NCBI RefSeq assembly: GCF_002993885.1 | Contig: NZ_CM009578.1 | Location: forward strand, 2,936,009-3,000,008 | Direction: 5' to 3' | Source: Sphingopyxis lindanitolerans | Lineage (GTDB): Bacteria > Pseudomonadota > Alphaproteobacteria > Sphingomonadales > Sphingomonadaceae | Length of the DNA stretch: 64,000 bases | Shown: in pieces, positions 15,727-23,576 of the stretch | Layout of the letters: each line of letters begins with the position of its first letter | Numbering within the stretch: position 1 is the stretch's first letter | Made by a program: the position numbers and the translations under genes | Notes under the pieces: generated by a model | Told to the model about the DNA's origin: nothing | Databases searched by the model: none | Seen by the model: only the letters and a program-made list of their open reading frames with translations

Positions 15727-18144
15727 GTGCAGCAGGATGCGCCGCGACAACCGTCCTTATTCTTCACCCCGATCGGCCCGATAGCCGTGGAACTGGGCAA
15801 CGGAGCCCCCTTCGCGCTCGGCCTGTTCGCGGCGCTGTGGTTGCTCGCCGGTTTGTGGGCGGTCGGGCGCGGGGTTGCGATGCAGCGGCGGTCGGCTTTT
15901 GTCGCGGGGCAGACCGATCGGCTCGCCAGCCTGATCGAAGCGTCGCCGCAGCTTCCCGTCGTCGTGCGCGCCGACTGGCGGGTCGAGGCGAGCGAGCGGC
16001 TTGGCCTGTGGCTGGGGCTCGACCGCGGCCCGCGCAATTTCGACGAGCTGCGTGGGCTCGACGCGGGGCTGGGCCAGCCCGAGCATGAGCAGCTTCGCCA
16101 GGCGATCCTCGGCGCGCAGCGCGGCGCCAAGCCCTTCATGCTCAGCCTGCGGCCGCTCGGCGGCAACCGGACGATCGTCTTTCACGGCGCCGCCGCGCCG
16201 CAGGCGGTCGGCGGGCCGGGCAGCGTGTTGCTGTGGATCAGCGACGCGACCGACGGGCAGCAGTCGCTGGCGCAGGCGCGCCGCGAACGCGAAGAAGCGA
16301 TGGCGGCGTTCGCGGCGCTGTCGGGATTGATCGAGGCGGCGCCCTTTCCGATGTGGTTCCGCGAACCCGACCTGCGCCTCGCGCTCGTCAACACCGCCTA
16401 TGTCCGCGCGGTCGAGGCGAAGAGCGCGGCGGCGGTGATCGACGACGGCACCGAATTGTGCGAACCCGTCGCGGGGGTAAGCGCGACCGACGCGGCCGAG
16501 GCGGCGCGCGATGCCGGATCGGCGCAGCAGCGCACCGTGCCCGTCACCATCGAGGGCGAGCGGCGGATCATGCGCGTCGTCGATGTGCCGCTGGCGCCCG
16601 ACGGCGGGCGCATGATCGGCATCGCGGGCTATGCGATCGACATCCAGGAACTCGAAAGCGAGCGCGGGGCGCACCGGCGCTTCGTCGATACCCAGCGCGA
16701 ACTGCTCGACCGGCTGTCGGCGGCGGTCGCGCAATTCGCCCCCGACCAGACGCTCGTCTTTGCGAACCAGCCGTTCCGGCGGCTGTTCGCGCTCGAGGCC
16801 GATCAGGTCGCCGAGACGCCGCCCTTTGCGCGGCTGCTCGACGCCTGGCGCGAGGGCGGGCGGACGCCCGAAGTGCGCGACTATCCCGAATGGCGGCAGG
16901 CGCATGTCGACTGGTTCGCGCGCGCCGAAGCGAGCGAGGAGGATTGGCTGCTGCGCGACGGCATGCACCTGCGCGTCGTTGCCCAGCCGACCCCCGACGG
17001 CGGCCTGTTGCTGATCGCCGAGGACCGGACCGAGCAGGTGCAATTGGCGGGCGCGCGCGACACGCTGCTGCGCGTGCGCACCGCGACCTTCGACAATCTG
17101 TTCGAGGCGATCGCGGTGTTCGCGCCCGATGGCCGCCTGCACTTGTGGAACCAGCGTTTCCGCCGCCTGTGGAACGTCGAGGAGCACAGGCTCGCGGCGC
17201 ACCCGCGTGTCGATGCGCTGATGGGAGGGCTGGCCGACCGGCTGGCGAAGCCGAACCAGATCAGCATCGTCCAGGAAGTGATCCGCGCCGCGACGCTCGA
17301 ACGCACGCAGCGCGCGGGCGAGATTCGCTTCGCCGACGGGCGCCATTTCGATTTTGCCTCGATCCCGCTGCCCGACGGCAATGCGCTGCTCATCATGCTC
17401 GACATCACCGCGAGCCGGAAGATGGAGGGCGCGCTGCGCGAGCGCAACGAAGCGCTGGAGGCCGCCGACAAGGTCAAGACCGCTTTCCTGTCGCGGATGA
17501 GCTATGAATTGCGCACGCCGCTGACCTCGATCGGCGGCTTTGGCGAGATGCTCCAGGCGGGCTATGCGGGGGAACTGCCGCCCTCGGCGAAATCCTATGT
17601 CGATGCGATCATGGATTCGGTCGGGGTGCTGGGGCGCCAGATCGACAATGTGCTCGACCTTGCGCAGGGCGAAGCGGGGACGCTCGCGGTCGAGCGGGCG
17701 CCCGTCGATGTCCGCGCGCTGCTCGAATCCGCGCTCGCCGACGCAAAGGATTTTGCCAAGGGCGAGAAGATCGAACTCGCGGGCCAGCTTGCCGAGGGGC
17801 TCGGGTCGATCGAGGGCGACGCGCCGCGGCTGTCGCGGGTCGTCGCCGGGCTGCTCGACAATGCGATCCGCTTCACCGCACCCGTAAAGCGCAGCGGCGG
17901 CCGGGTGCTGCTCCATGCCGAGGGGGACGCCGAGCGCGTCGAGATCATCATCTCGGACAATGGTCCGGGGATGCCCGACACGGTCGCCGCGGTGACCAAG
18001 GGGACGCAGACGGGGACGCAAAGCGGCGGCATCGGCCTCGCCCTCGCCCGCCAACTCGTCGCCGCGCACGGCGGGACGATGGAAGTGATGAGCGAAAAGG
18101 GGCAGGGCACGCTGGTCCGCGTCAGCTTGCCGCGGGGGAGATAG
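15727..18144 (+). CDS. divL: DivL-type atypical sensor kinase (Tyr in place of phospho-acceptor His)
   Basis: An 805-residue membrane-linked histidine-kinase homologue. One hydrophobic segment lies near the N-terminus (ALGLFAALWLLAGLWAVG). Several PAS-like regions follow, then a dimerisation domain and an ATPase domain with the N box (VVAGLLDNAIRFT), DNGPGMP and GIGLALARQLV. In the H box, SRMSYELRTPL has Tyr593 where kinases have His. That substitution is the defining trait of DivL of Caulobacter, which binds DivK and steers CckA and CtrA in cell-cycle control. Length and the following tsaE-amgK-murU-addB-addA order support the identification. The start is a GTG with a weak ribosome site. Confidence 0.85.
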   Translation: MQQDAPRQPSLFFTPIGPIAVELGNGAPFALGLFAALWLLAGLWAVGRGVAMQRRSAFVAGQTDRLASLIEASPQLPVVVRADWRVEASERLGLWLGLDRGPRNFDELRGLDAGLGQPEHEQLRQAILGAQRGAKPFMLSLRPLGGNRTIVFHGAAAPQAVGGPGSVLLWISDATDGQQSLAQARREREEAMAAFAALSGLIEAAPFPMWFREPDLRLALVNTAYVRAVEAKSAAAVIDDGTELCEPVAGVSATDAAEAARDAGSAQQRTVPVTIEGERRIMRVVDVPLAPDGGRMIGIAGYAIDIQELESERGAHRRFVDTQRELLDRLSAAVAQFAPDQTLVFANQPFRRLFALEADQVAETPPFARLLDAWREGGRTPEVRDYPEWRQAHVDWFARAEASEEDWLLRDGMHLRVVAQPTPDGGLLLIAEDRTEQVQLAGARDTLLRVRTATFDNLFEAIAVFAPDGRLHLWNQRFRRLWNVEEHRLAAHPRVDALMGGLADRLAKPNQISIVQEVIRAATLERTQRAGEIRFADGRHFDFASIPLPDGNALLIMLDITASRKMEGALRERNEALEAADKVKTAFLSRMSYELRTPLTSIGGFGEMLQAGYAGELPPSAKSYVDAIMDSVGVLGRQIDNVLDLAQGEAGTLAVERAPVDVRALLESALADAKDFAKGEKIELAGQLAEGLGSIEGDAPRLSRVVAGLLDNAIRFTAPVKRSGGRVLLHAEGDAERVEIIISDNGPGMPDTVAAVTKGTQTGTQSGGIGLALARQLVAAHGGTMEVMSEKGQGTLVRVSLPRGR

Positions 18145-18160
18145 CGGCTGTGCGACGAAA

Positions 18161-18353
18161 GGATTCGCGCAGAGGCGCAGAGATCGCAGAGAAGAATAAA
18201 GGAATTCACGCGGAGACGCGGAGACGCGGAGATGTCGTGTCTGCCGCGAAGCGGCCCTTCTTATTTAACCGCGCGTCCAGACGCCCCGTTTGTGACGATA
18301 ATGGGCCTGGCGGCCCGAGCTTTTCCCTCCGCGTCTCCGCGTCTCCGCGTGAA
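18161..18353. repeat. Long palindromic element (copy C, one outer arm missing)
   Basis: Perfect 27-bp arms at 18205-18231 and 18327-18353 are each made of three GCGGAGAC units. The outer GCGCAGAG-unit arm is present on the left (18161-18196), but its partner on the right is missing; the tsaE start follows closely. The interior again has CTGCCGCGAAGCGGCC and GGGCCTGGCGGCCC hairpins. It occupies nearly all of the divL-tsaE gap. Confidence 0.85.
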
Positions 18354-18382
18354 CAAGAATCTCCGCGGACCTGACGGCATCC

Positions 18383-18832
18383 ATGCGATCCCGCCATCCC
18401 TACACCCTCGACGAAGCCGCCCGCATCGGCGCCGCGATCGGGGCGGTGCTGGCGCCGGGCGATGTCGTGCTGCTGTCGGGCGATCTCGGTGCGGGCAAGA
18501 CGACGCTGGCGCGGGCGATGCTGACGGCGCGCGGGCTTGCGGGCGAGGCGCCGAGCCCGACCTTCGCGATCGTCCAGCCCTATGCGCCGCCCGAGGTCGA
18601 TCTCGCCATCGCGCATGTCGACCTCTACCGGATCGAGGCCGAGGAGGAGTTGATCGAACTCGGGCTCGACGATTATCTTTTCGACGGCGCGTTGCTGATC
18701 GAATGGCCCGAACGGCTGGGTGCGCAGGGTTGGCCGGAGGCGCTGAGCCTCCACATTTCGGGTGAGGGCGATGCCCGCGTCTTGACAGCCGAAGTGCCGG
18801 CGGCTTGGGAAGCGCGATGGCCGCTCCGATGA
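18383..18832 (+). CDS. tsaE: tRNA threonylcarbamoyladenosine biosynthesis ATPase TsaE
   Basis: A 149-residue P-loop ATPase. The Walker A GDLGAGKTT is at residues 33-41, the family segment SPTFAIVQPY follows, and the HVDLYRI and LLIEWPERL motifs are intact. It works with TsaB and TsaD to add the threonylcarbamoyl group to A37 of ANN-decoding tRNAs. Cytoplasmic; usual length. It overlaps the downstream kinase gene, which suggests translational coupling, while the palindromic element separates it from divL. Confidence 0.93.
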   Translation: MRSRHPYTLDEAARIGAAIGAVLAPGDVVLLSGDLGAGKTTLARAMLTARGLAGEAPSPTFAIVQPYAPPEVDLAIAHVDLYRIEAEEELIELGLDDYLFDGALLIEWPERLGAQGWPEALSLHISGEGDARVLTAEVPAAWEARWPLR

Positions 18833-19800
18833 TTCCGCCCGCCCATGCCCCGGCCTTTCTGACCGCGCATGGCTGGGGCGACGCCCAGATTTTGCCGCTG
18901 GCGGGGGACGCGTCCTTCCGCCGCTATTTCCGCGTCATCGGCAAGGGCCGCCAGGCGGTGCTGATGGACGCGCCGCCGCCGCACGAAGATCCGCGCCCGT
19001 TCATCGCGATCGCCGAATATCTGTGCGCACAAGGACTGAACGCGCCGACGATCCTTGCGCGCGATCTGGAGCGGGGCCTGCTCCTCATCGAGGATTTCGG
19101 CGACGTGCGGCTGCGCGAAACGGTCGACGACGCGCCGCAGGCCGAAGCGGACTATTATGCCGGGGTGACCGACCTGCTCGTCCACCTCCACGCGCGCCCG
19201 GCGATGGCCGGGTTGCCCGTGCATGGGCTCGAGCAATGGCTCGACGAGGTGATGCTGTTTACCGACTGGTATTGCCCGGCGCTCGATATCGAGGTCGACC
19301 GCGATGGGTTCCGCGCCGCGTGGGAGCGGGCGCTGGCGCCGGTCGAGGCTGACGGTCTGCCGCGCGTCACGGTGCTGCGCGATTTCCATGCTGAAAATAT
19401 CATGCTCGTGCGCGGCAAGGACGGTATCGCCCATTATGGCCTGCTCGATTTCCAGGACGCGCTGATCGGCCATCCCGCCTATGACCTGGCCTCGGTGCTC
19501 GAGGATGCGCGGCGCGATGTGAGCCCGGCGGTCGAGACGGCGATGCTCGCGCGGTATCGGGAAGCGACGGGGCAGGATATCGACGCCGCCTATTGGGCGC
19601 TCGCGGCGCAGCGCAACACGCGCATCCTCGGGGTCTTCGTCCGGTTGTGGAAGCGCGACGGCAAGGCGGGCTATCGCCGGTTCCAGCCGCGCATGTGGGG
19701 GCTGCTCGAACGCGATCTCGCGCACCCCGCGCTGGCCCCCGTCCGGGCCTGGTTCGACGCCAATGTGCCGCTCTCGAAGCGAGCGGAGGCCTGGACATGA
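18817..19800 (+). CDS. amgK: N-acetylmuramate/N-acetylglucosamine kinase AmgK (APH fold)
   Basis: A 327-residue aminoglycoside-phosphotransferase-fold kinase. The catalytic loop VLRDFHAENIML and metal-binding LLDFQDALIGHP are clear. AmgK phosphorylates MurNAc at the anomeric position in the cell-wall recycling shunt that bypasses de novo UDP-MurNAc synthesis. The assignment rests mainly on the immediately following MurU-like gene, with which it overlaps by four bases (ATGA). Start ATG at 18817 has GGGAAG upstream; an ATG at 18829 gives a tidy ATGA overlap with tsaE and is equally possible. Cytoplasmic. Confidence 0.85.
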   Translation: MAAPMIPPAHAPAFLTAHGWGDAQILPLAGDASFRRYFRVIGKGRQAVLMDAPPPHEDPRPFIAIAEYLCAQGLNAPTILARDLERGLLLIEDFGDVRLRETVDDAPQAEADYYAGVTDLLVHLHARPAMAGLPVHGLEQWLDEVMLFTDWYCPALDIEVDRDGFRAAWERALAPVEADGLPRVTVLRDFHAENIMLVRGKDGIAHYGLLDFQDALIGHPAYDLASVLEDARRDVSPAVETAMLARYREATGQDIDAAYWALAAQRNTRILGVFVRLWKRDGKAGYRRFQPRMWGLLERDLAHPALAPVRAWFDANVPLSKRAEAWT

Positions 19801-20516
19801 CGGCCAAGATCGAGAGCGCGATGGTGATGGGGGCCGGGATCGGCAAGCGGATGCGTCCGCTGACCGCGACACGACCCAAGCCGCTGGTGCGCGTCGCGGG
19901 CAAGGCGCTGATCGACCATAGCCTCGACCGGATCGAGGCGGCGGGGATCGGCCATGTCGTCGTCAACGTCCATTATCTCGCCGACGCGCTCGAAGCGCAT
20001 CTCGCGGCGCAGCGGCGGACGTTTACCATCGCGGTGTCCGACGAGCGCGGCCAGTTGCTCGAAACCGGCGGCGGGATGGTCAAGGCGCTGCCGCTGCTGA
20101 CGGGCGACCCGATCCTGATCGTCAACAGCGACAATATCTGGACCGACGGGCCGCAGGACAGCATCACCCATCTCGCGCGTCATTGGGATGATGCGAAGAT
20201 GGACGCGCTGCTGCTCGTCATCCGGCAGGCGAGCGCGACGGGGCACGGCGGCAAGGGGGATTTCCATATGGACCCGGCGGGCAAATTGTCGCGGCGCAAG
20301 CCGGGGCATATCGCGCCCTTCGTCTATACCGGCATCCAGCTCGTCTCGCGCCGCCTGCTCGAAGACGCGCCCGAGGGGGCCTTTTCGACCAACATATTGT
20401 GGGACCGCGCGATCGCGGCGGGGCGGCTCTATGGCCTGTCGCACATGGGGCAATGGTTCGACGTCGGCACCCCGGCGGCGATCGCGCCGACCGAAGCGGC
20501 GTTGAGCGGGGTTTGA
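19797..20516 (+). CDS. murU: N-acetylmuramate alpha-1-phosphate uridylyltransferase MurU
   Basis: A 239-residue sugar-phosphate nucleotidyltransferase. The signature GAGIGKRMRPLT is near residues 12-23, RPKPLVRVAGKALI follows, and the metal-binding IVNSDNIW lies near 110. In partnership with AmgK it makes UDP-MurNAc from recycled MurNAc-1-phosphate, a route that gives intrinsic fosfomycin tolerance in bacteria that have it (known from Pseudomonas and Caulobacter). The start overlaps the amgK stop by four bases. A REP-like palindrome follows before addB. Confidence 0.88.
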   Translation: MTAKIESAMVMGAGIGKRMRPLTATRPKPLVRVAGKALIDHSLDRIEAAGIGHVVVNVHYLADALEAHLAAQRRTFTIAVSDERGQLLETGGGMVKALPLLTGDPILIVNSDNIWTDGPQDSITHLARHWDDAKMDALLLVIRQASATGHGGKGDFHMDPAGKLSRRKPGHIAPFVYTGIQLVSRRLLEDAPEGAFSTNILWDRAIAAGRLYGLSHMGQWFDVGTPAAIAPTEAALSGV

Positions 20517-20522
20517 CACGGA

Positions 20523-20602
20523 TCGTCATCCCGGCGAAGGCCGGGCTCTCGCCGGTGCGTCAGGCGGACAGGGTGAGATCCCGGCCTTCGCCGGGATGAC
20601 GA
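20523..20602. repeat. REP-like inverted repeat between murU and addB
   Basis: Perfect 23-bp arms, 20523-20545 and 20580-20602, contain the hairpin CCCGGCGAAGGCCGGG typical of dispersed sphingomonad REPs. The right arm ends directly at the AAGGGAG ribosome-binding site of addB, so the folded RNA could influence addB translation. Confidence 0.8.
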
Positions 20603-20612
20603 AGGGAGCGCA

Positions 20613-23576
20613 ATGACCGCGGCTGGCCGCCCCACCATTTATTCCATCCCGGTCCACCGGGCCTTTGCCGATGCGCTCGCCGCCGGGATCATCGCGCGCT
20701 ACGCCGATGGCGCGCTGGGGCTGGCCGAGGGAATGATCCTGCTGCCGAGCAACCGGGCGCGCAGCGCGGTGCAGGCGGCGTTCGTGCGCGCGGGCGGGGC
20801 GGGGCTGTTGATGCCGCGGCTCGCGGTGATCGGCGACGCCGATCTCGACGAGTCGGTGGCGCTGGCGCTCGACGGCCTCGACGACGAGCCGATCGCGCCC
20901 GCGATCGACCCGTTGCGGCGACGGTTGCTGCTCGCCGAACTGATCGAGCGGCACACACCGGCGGGCGAGACGCCGATTACCGGCGCGGCGGCGTTCCAGC
21001 TCGCCGACGGGCTCGCGCGGGTGATCGACCAGCTTCATTATGAGGAGGTCGCGGTCTCGGCGCTCGTCGACCTCGACCTTGGCGCCTTCGCCGGCCATTG
21101 GCAGGCTTCGCTCGGGCGGCTGCGGCTGCTCGTCGATCATTGGCCGGGCGTGCTCGCAAAGACCGGCCATATCGACCGCGCCGAGCGGCGCAATCGGCTG
21201 CTCGGCCGCGTGACCGCAGGATGGCGCGCCGCGCCGCCCGCGCGCTTCACCATCGCGGCGGGGATCACCACCGCGGCGCCCGCGATCGCGCGGTTGCTGC
21301 GCACCGTCGCCGACCTTGAACGCGGCATGGTCGTGCTGCCGGGGCTCGATCAGGCGATGGCGGCCGAGGAATGGGAGGCGCTCGGCCCGACGCGGCCCGA
21401 CCCCGAAAATCCCGCGCGGCCGCTGGAAACCCACCCGCAATATCATCTGAAGCTGCTGCTCGATCGCATGGGCGCGCGCCGCGACGAGGTGCGCGAATGG
21501 GATGCGACGTCCGAATATGACGGCCCCGCGGCGCGCACGCCCTTCGTCTCGCTGCTCTTCGCCCCCGCCGATTACACCGCCCAGTGGCAGGCGGCGGGCG
21601 ATCTGGCGGCGGCGGTCGCCGGGATACAGGGCGCGGTGTTCGCCGACGACGGGCAGGAGGCGCAGGGAATCGCGCTGCTGATGCGCGAAGCGGTCGAAAC
21701 GCCGGGGCGCACCGCGGCGCTGGTCACCCCCGATCGCGACCTGGCCGAGCGCGTCGCGGCGGCGCTCGCGCGCTGGGGAATCGCGGTCGACGACAGCGCG
21801 GGCCAGCCCTTGTCGCGGACACCGCCGGGGGCGCTGTTGCTGCTGCTCGCCGATCTGGCGGCGGCGTTCGATTCCGTCGCCTTGGTGTCGCTGCTCGGCC
21901 ATCCCCTGGTTCGCAAGGGCGAGGGACGGACGGCGTGGCTCGACCGGGTGCGGCAGCTCGACCTGATTCTGCGCGAACCGGGGCTGGCGCCGGGGTGGCA
22001 GGGGGTGAGCGCGCGGATGGAATCGTCGCCCCCGCGCAGGCAGGGGGGTGATGCGGAGGCGTTGCGGAGCTGGTGGGACGATCTTGCCGCGGGCCTCGGC
22101 ACCGCGCTCGCGCCGTTCGCCGCGCCGGCCCCGCCCGCGACCTTGCTGGCGGCCTTGCAGCAGGGGCTTGAATGGCTGACCGGCGATGCGGTCTGGGCGG
22201 GACCGGCGGGGCGGATGCTCGCCGAGCTGTTCGACCAATGGGCGCTCGCGCGCGGCGACGGGCCGGCGCTTGTCGATCCCGCCGATTTTCCGGCGATGCT
22301 TGGGCAATTGCTGGGGCAGGCGAGCGTGCGCCCGCCCTATGGCGGCCATCCGCGGCTGTTCATCTGGGGGCTGCTCGAAGCGCGGCTCCAGCGCGCCGAC
22401 CTGATGATCCTCGGCGGCCTCGACGAAGGGCGCTGGCCCGCCGCGGCCCAGCCCGACCCATGGCTTGCCCCCGGCATCCGCCGCCTGCTCGGCCTGCCCG
22501 CGCCCGAACGGCAGCAGGGCGCGGCGGCGCATGATTTCGCGGGAGCGCTTGGCGCGCGCGAGATCGTCGTCACCCGCGCCGCGCGCAGCGGCGGCGATCC
22601 GGCGGTCGCCTCGCGGTTCTGGCTGCGGCTCGCCGCGCTTGCGGGCGACCTGCCCGAACCCACGCCGGGCGGGGCGGCGCTGACCCGGCTCGCGGCCGAG
22701 ATCGACGTGCCGCCGGGCGACGTGCAGCCGGCCCATCGGCCCGCGCCGCGTCCGCCCGCCGGGGATCGCCCGCGCCGGATCAGCGTCACCGGGGTCGATC
22801 GGCTCGCGCGCGATCCCTTTGCCTTCTATGCCAACCGCATGCTCGGCCTGTCGGCGCTCGATCCCTTGAGCGCCGCGCCCGACCCGCGCTGGCGCGGGAC
22901 GCGCGTCCACCGGCTGTTCGAGGATTGGGTGCGCGGGGGCGCGACGCGCGAGGGGTTGGAGGCCGAGCTGGCCGCCTTGCGCGACGATGCCGCGCTCGAC
23001 GCGATCGCGCGCGCTTTCTGGCTGCCGCGGATCGAGCCTGCGCTGCGCTGGGCCGCGGAGCAGGTCTGGAGCGCCGAGGGGCGCACACCGCTGGCGGTGG
23101 AGGCGCAGGGTGAAATGACGCTCGACGGCATCGTGCTGCACGGCAAGGCCGACCGGATCGACCGCGACGGCGAAGGCCATCTTGCGATCGTCGATTATAA
23201 ATCGGGCGGCGCGCCGAGCGCGAAGGCGGCGTATGACAAGCTCGACAACCAGCTTGGCCTGCTCGGGCTGATCGCGCGCGAGGGGGGGATGAAGGGCCTC
23301 GATGCCGCACCCGTCGCGAGCCTCGAATATTGGAGCCTGCGCCCCGATCGCCGCGCGGGCGGCGCGGGGAAGATATCGAACACCTATGGATCGCGCAGCG
23401 ATTTGAAGAGTGCCGAGGACGCGATCGACCATGCCGCCGAGGCGCTGGCCGACCTTGCCGCGCGCTATCTGTTCGGCGATGCGCCCTTCGTGCCCGGCGA
23501 AGGCGTGGGCTATGGCGATTACGACCAGCTCATGCGCCGCGACGAATGGTTCGGGCGCGGCGAGGACGGCGCATGA
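20613..23576 (+). CDS. addB: Double-strand break repair protein AddB
   Basis: A 987-residue subunit of the alphaproteobacterial AddAB helicase-nuclease, which resects double-strand breaks for RecA-dependent repair. The N-terminal helicase-like half contains MILLPSNRARSAVQAAFVRAG in place of a strong Walker A, as usual for AddB. The C-terminal PD-(D/E)XK nuclease has GKADRIDRDGEGHLAIVDYKSG. GGGAG lies upstream of the ATG at 20613. It overlaps addA by four bases (ATGA). A REP-like hairpin (22024-22052) lies in frame around residues 471-480, in SPPRRQGGDAE, a stretch probably forming a surface loop. Confidence 0.93.
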   Translation: MTAAGRPTIYSIPVHRAFADALAAGIIARYADGALGLAEGMILLPSNRARSAVQAAFVRAGGAGLLMPRLAVIGDADLDESVALALDGLDDEPIAPAIDPLRRRLLLAELIERHTPAGETPITGAAAFQLADGLARVIDQLHYEEVAVSALVDLDLGAFAGHWQASLGRLRLLVDHWPGVLAKTGHIDRAERRNRLLGRVTAGWRAAPPARFTIAAGITTAAPAIARLLRTVADLERGMVVLPGLDQAMAAEEWEALGPTRPDPENPARPLETHPQYHLKLLLDRMGARRDEVREWDATSEYDGPAARTPFVSLLFAPADYTAQWQAAGDLAAAVAGIQGAVFADDGQEAQGIALLMREAVETPGRTAALVTPDRDLAERVAAALARWGIAVDDSAGQPLSRTPPGALLLLLADLAAAFDSVALVSLLGHPLVRKGEGRTAWLDRVRQLDLILREPGLAPGWQGVSARMESSPPRRQGGDAEALRSWWDDLAAGLGTALAPFAAPAPPATLLAALQQGLEWLTGDAVWAGPAGRMLAELFDQWALARGDGPALVDPADFPAMLGQLLGQASVRPPYGGHPRLFIWGLLEARLQRADLMILGGLDEGRWPAAAQPDPWLAPGIRRLLGLPAPERQQGAAAHDFAGALGAREIVVTRAARSGGDPAVASRFWLRLAALAGDLPEPTPGGAALTRLAAEIDVPPGDVQPAHRPAPRPPAGDRPRRISVTGVDRLARDPFAFYANRMLGLSALDPLSAAPDPRWRGTRVHRLFEDWVRGGATREGLEAELAALRDDAALDAIARAFWLPRIEPALRWAAEQVWSAEGRTPLAVEAQGEMTLDGIVLHGKADRIDRDGEGHLAIVDYKSGGAPSAKAAYDKLDNQLGLLGLIAREGGMKGLDAAPVASLEYWSLRPDRRAGGAGKISNTYGSRSDLKSAEDAIDHAAEALADLAARYLFGDAPFVPGEGVGYGDYDQLMRRDEWFGRGEDGA
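22024..22052. repeat. REP-like hairpin inside addB, in frame
   Basis: The sequence CGTCGCCCCCGCGCAGG continuing to CAGGGGGGTGATG is an imperfect palindrome closely resembling the intergenic hairpins at 10016-10043 and 6926-6951. It is read through in frame as part of AddB. Confidence 0.5.

Noticed and set aside
20526..23432. 968-codon open frame antisense to addB
   Set aside because: Composition is Arg/Pro/Gln-rich with no motifs, while AddB is complete on the plus strand. The same holds for long antisense frames at 15757-18069, 24092-26986, 45309-47054, 47801-49405, 53635-55140 and 55634-57490.
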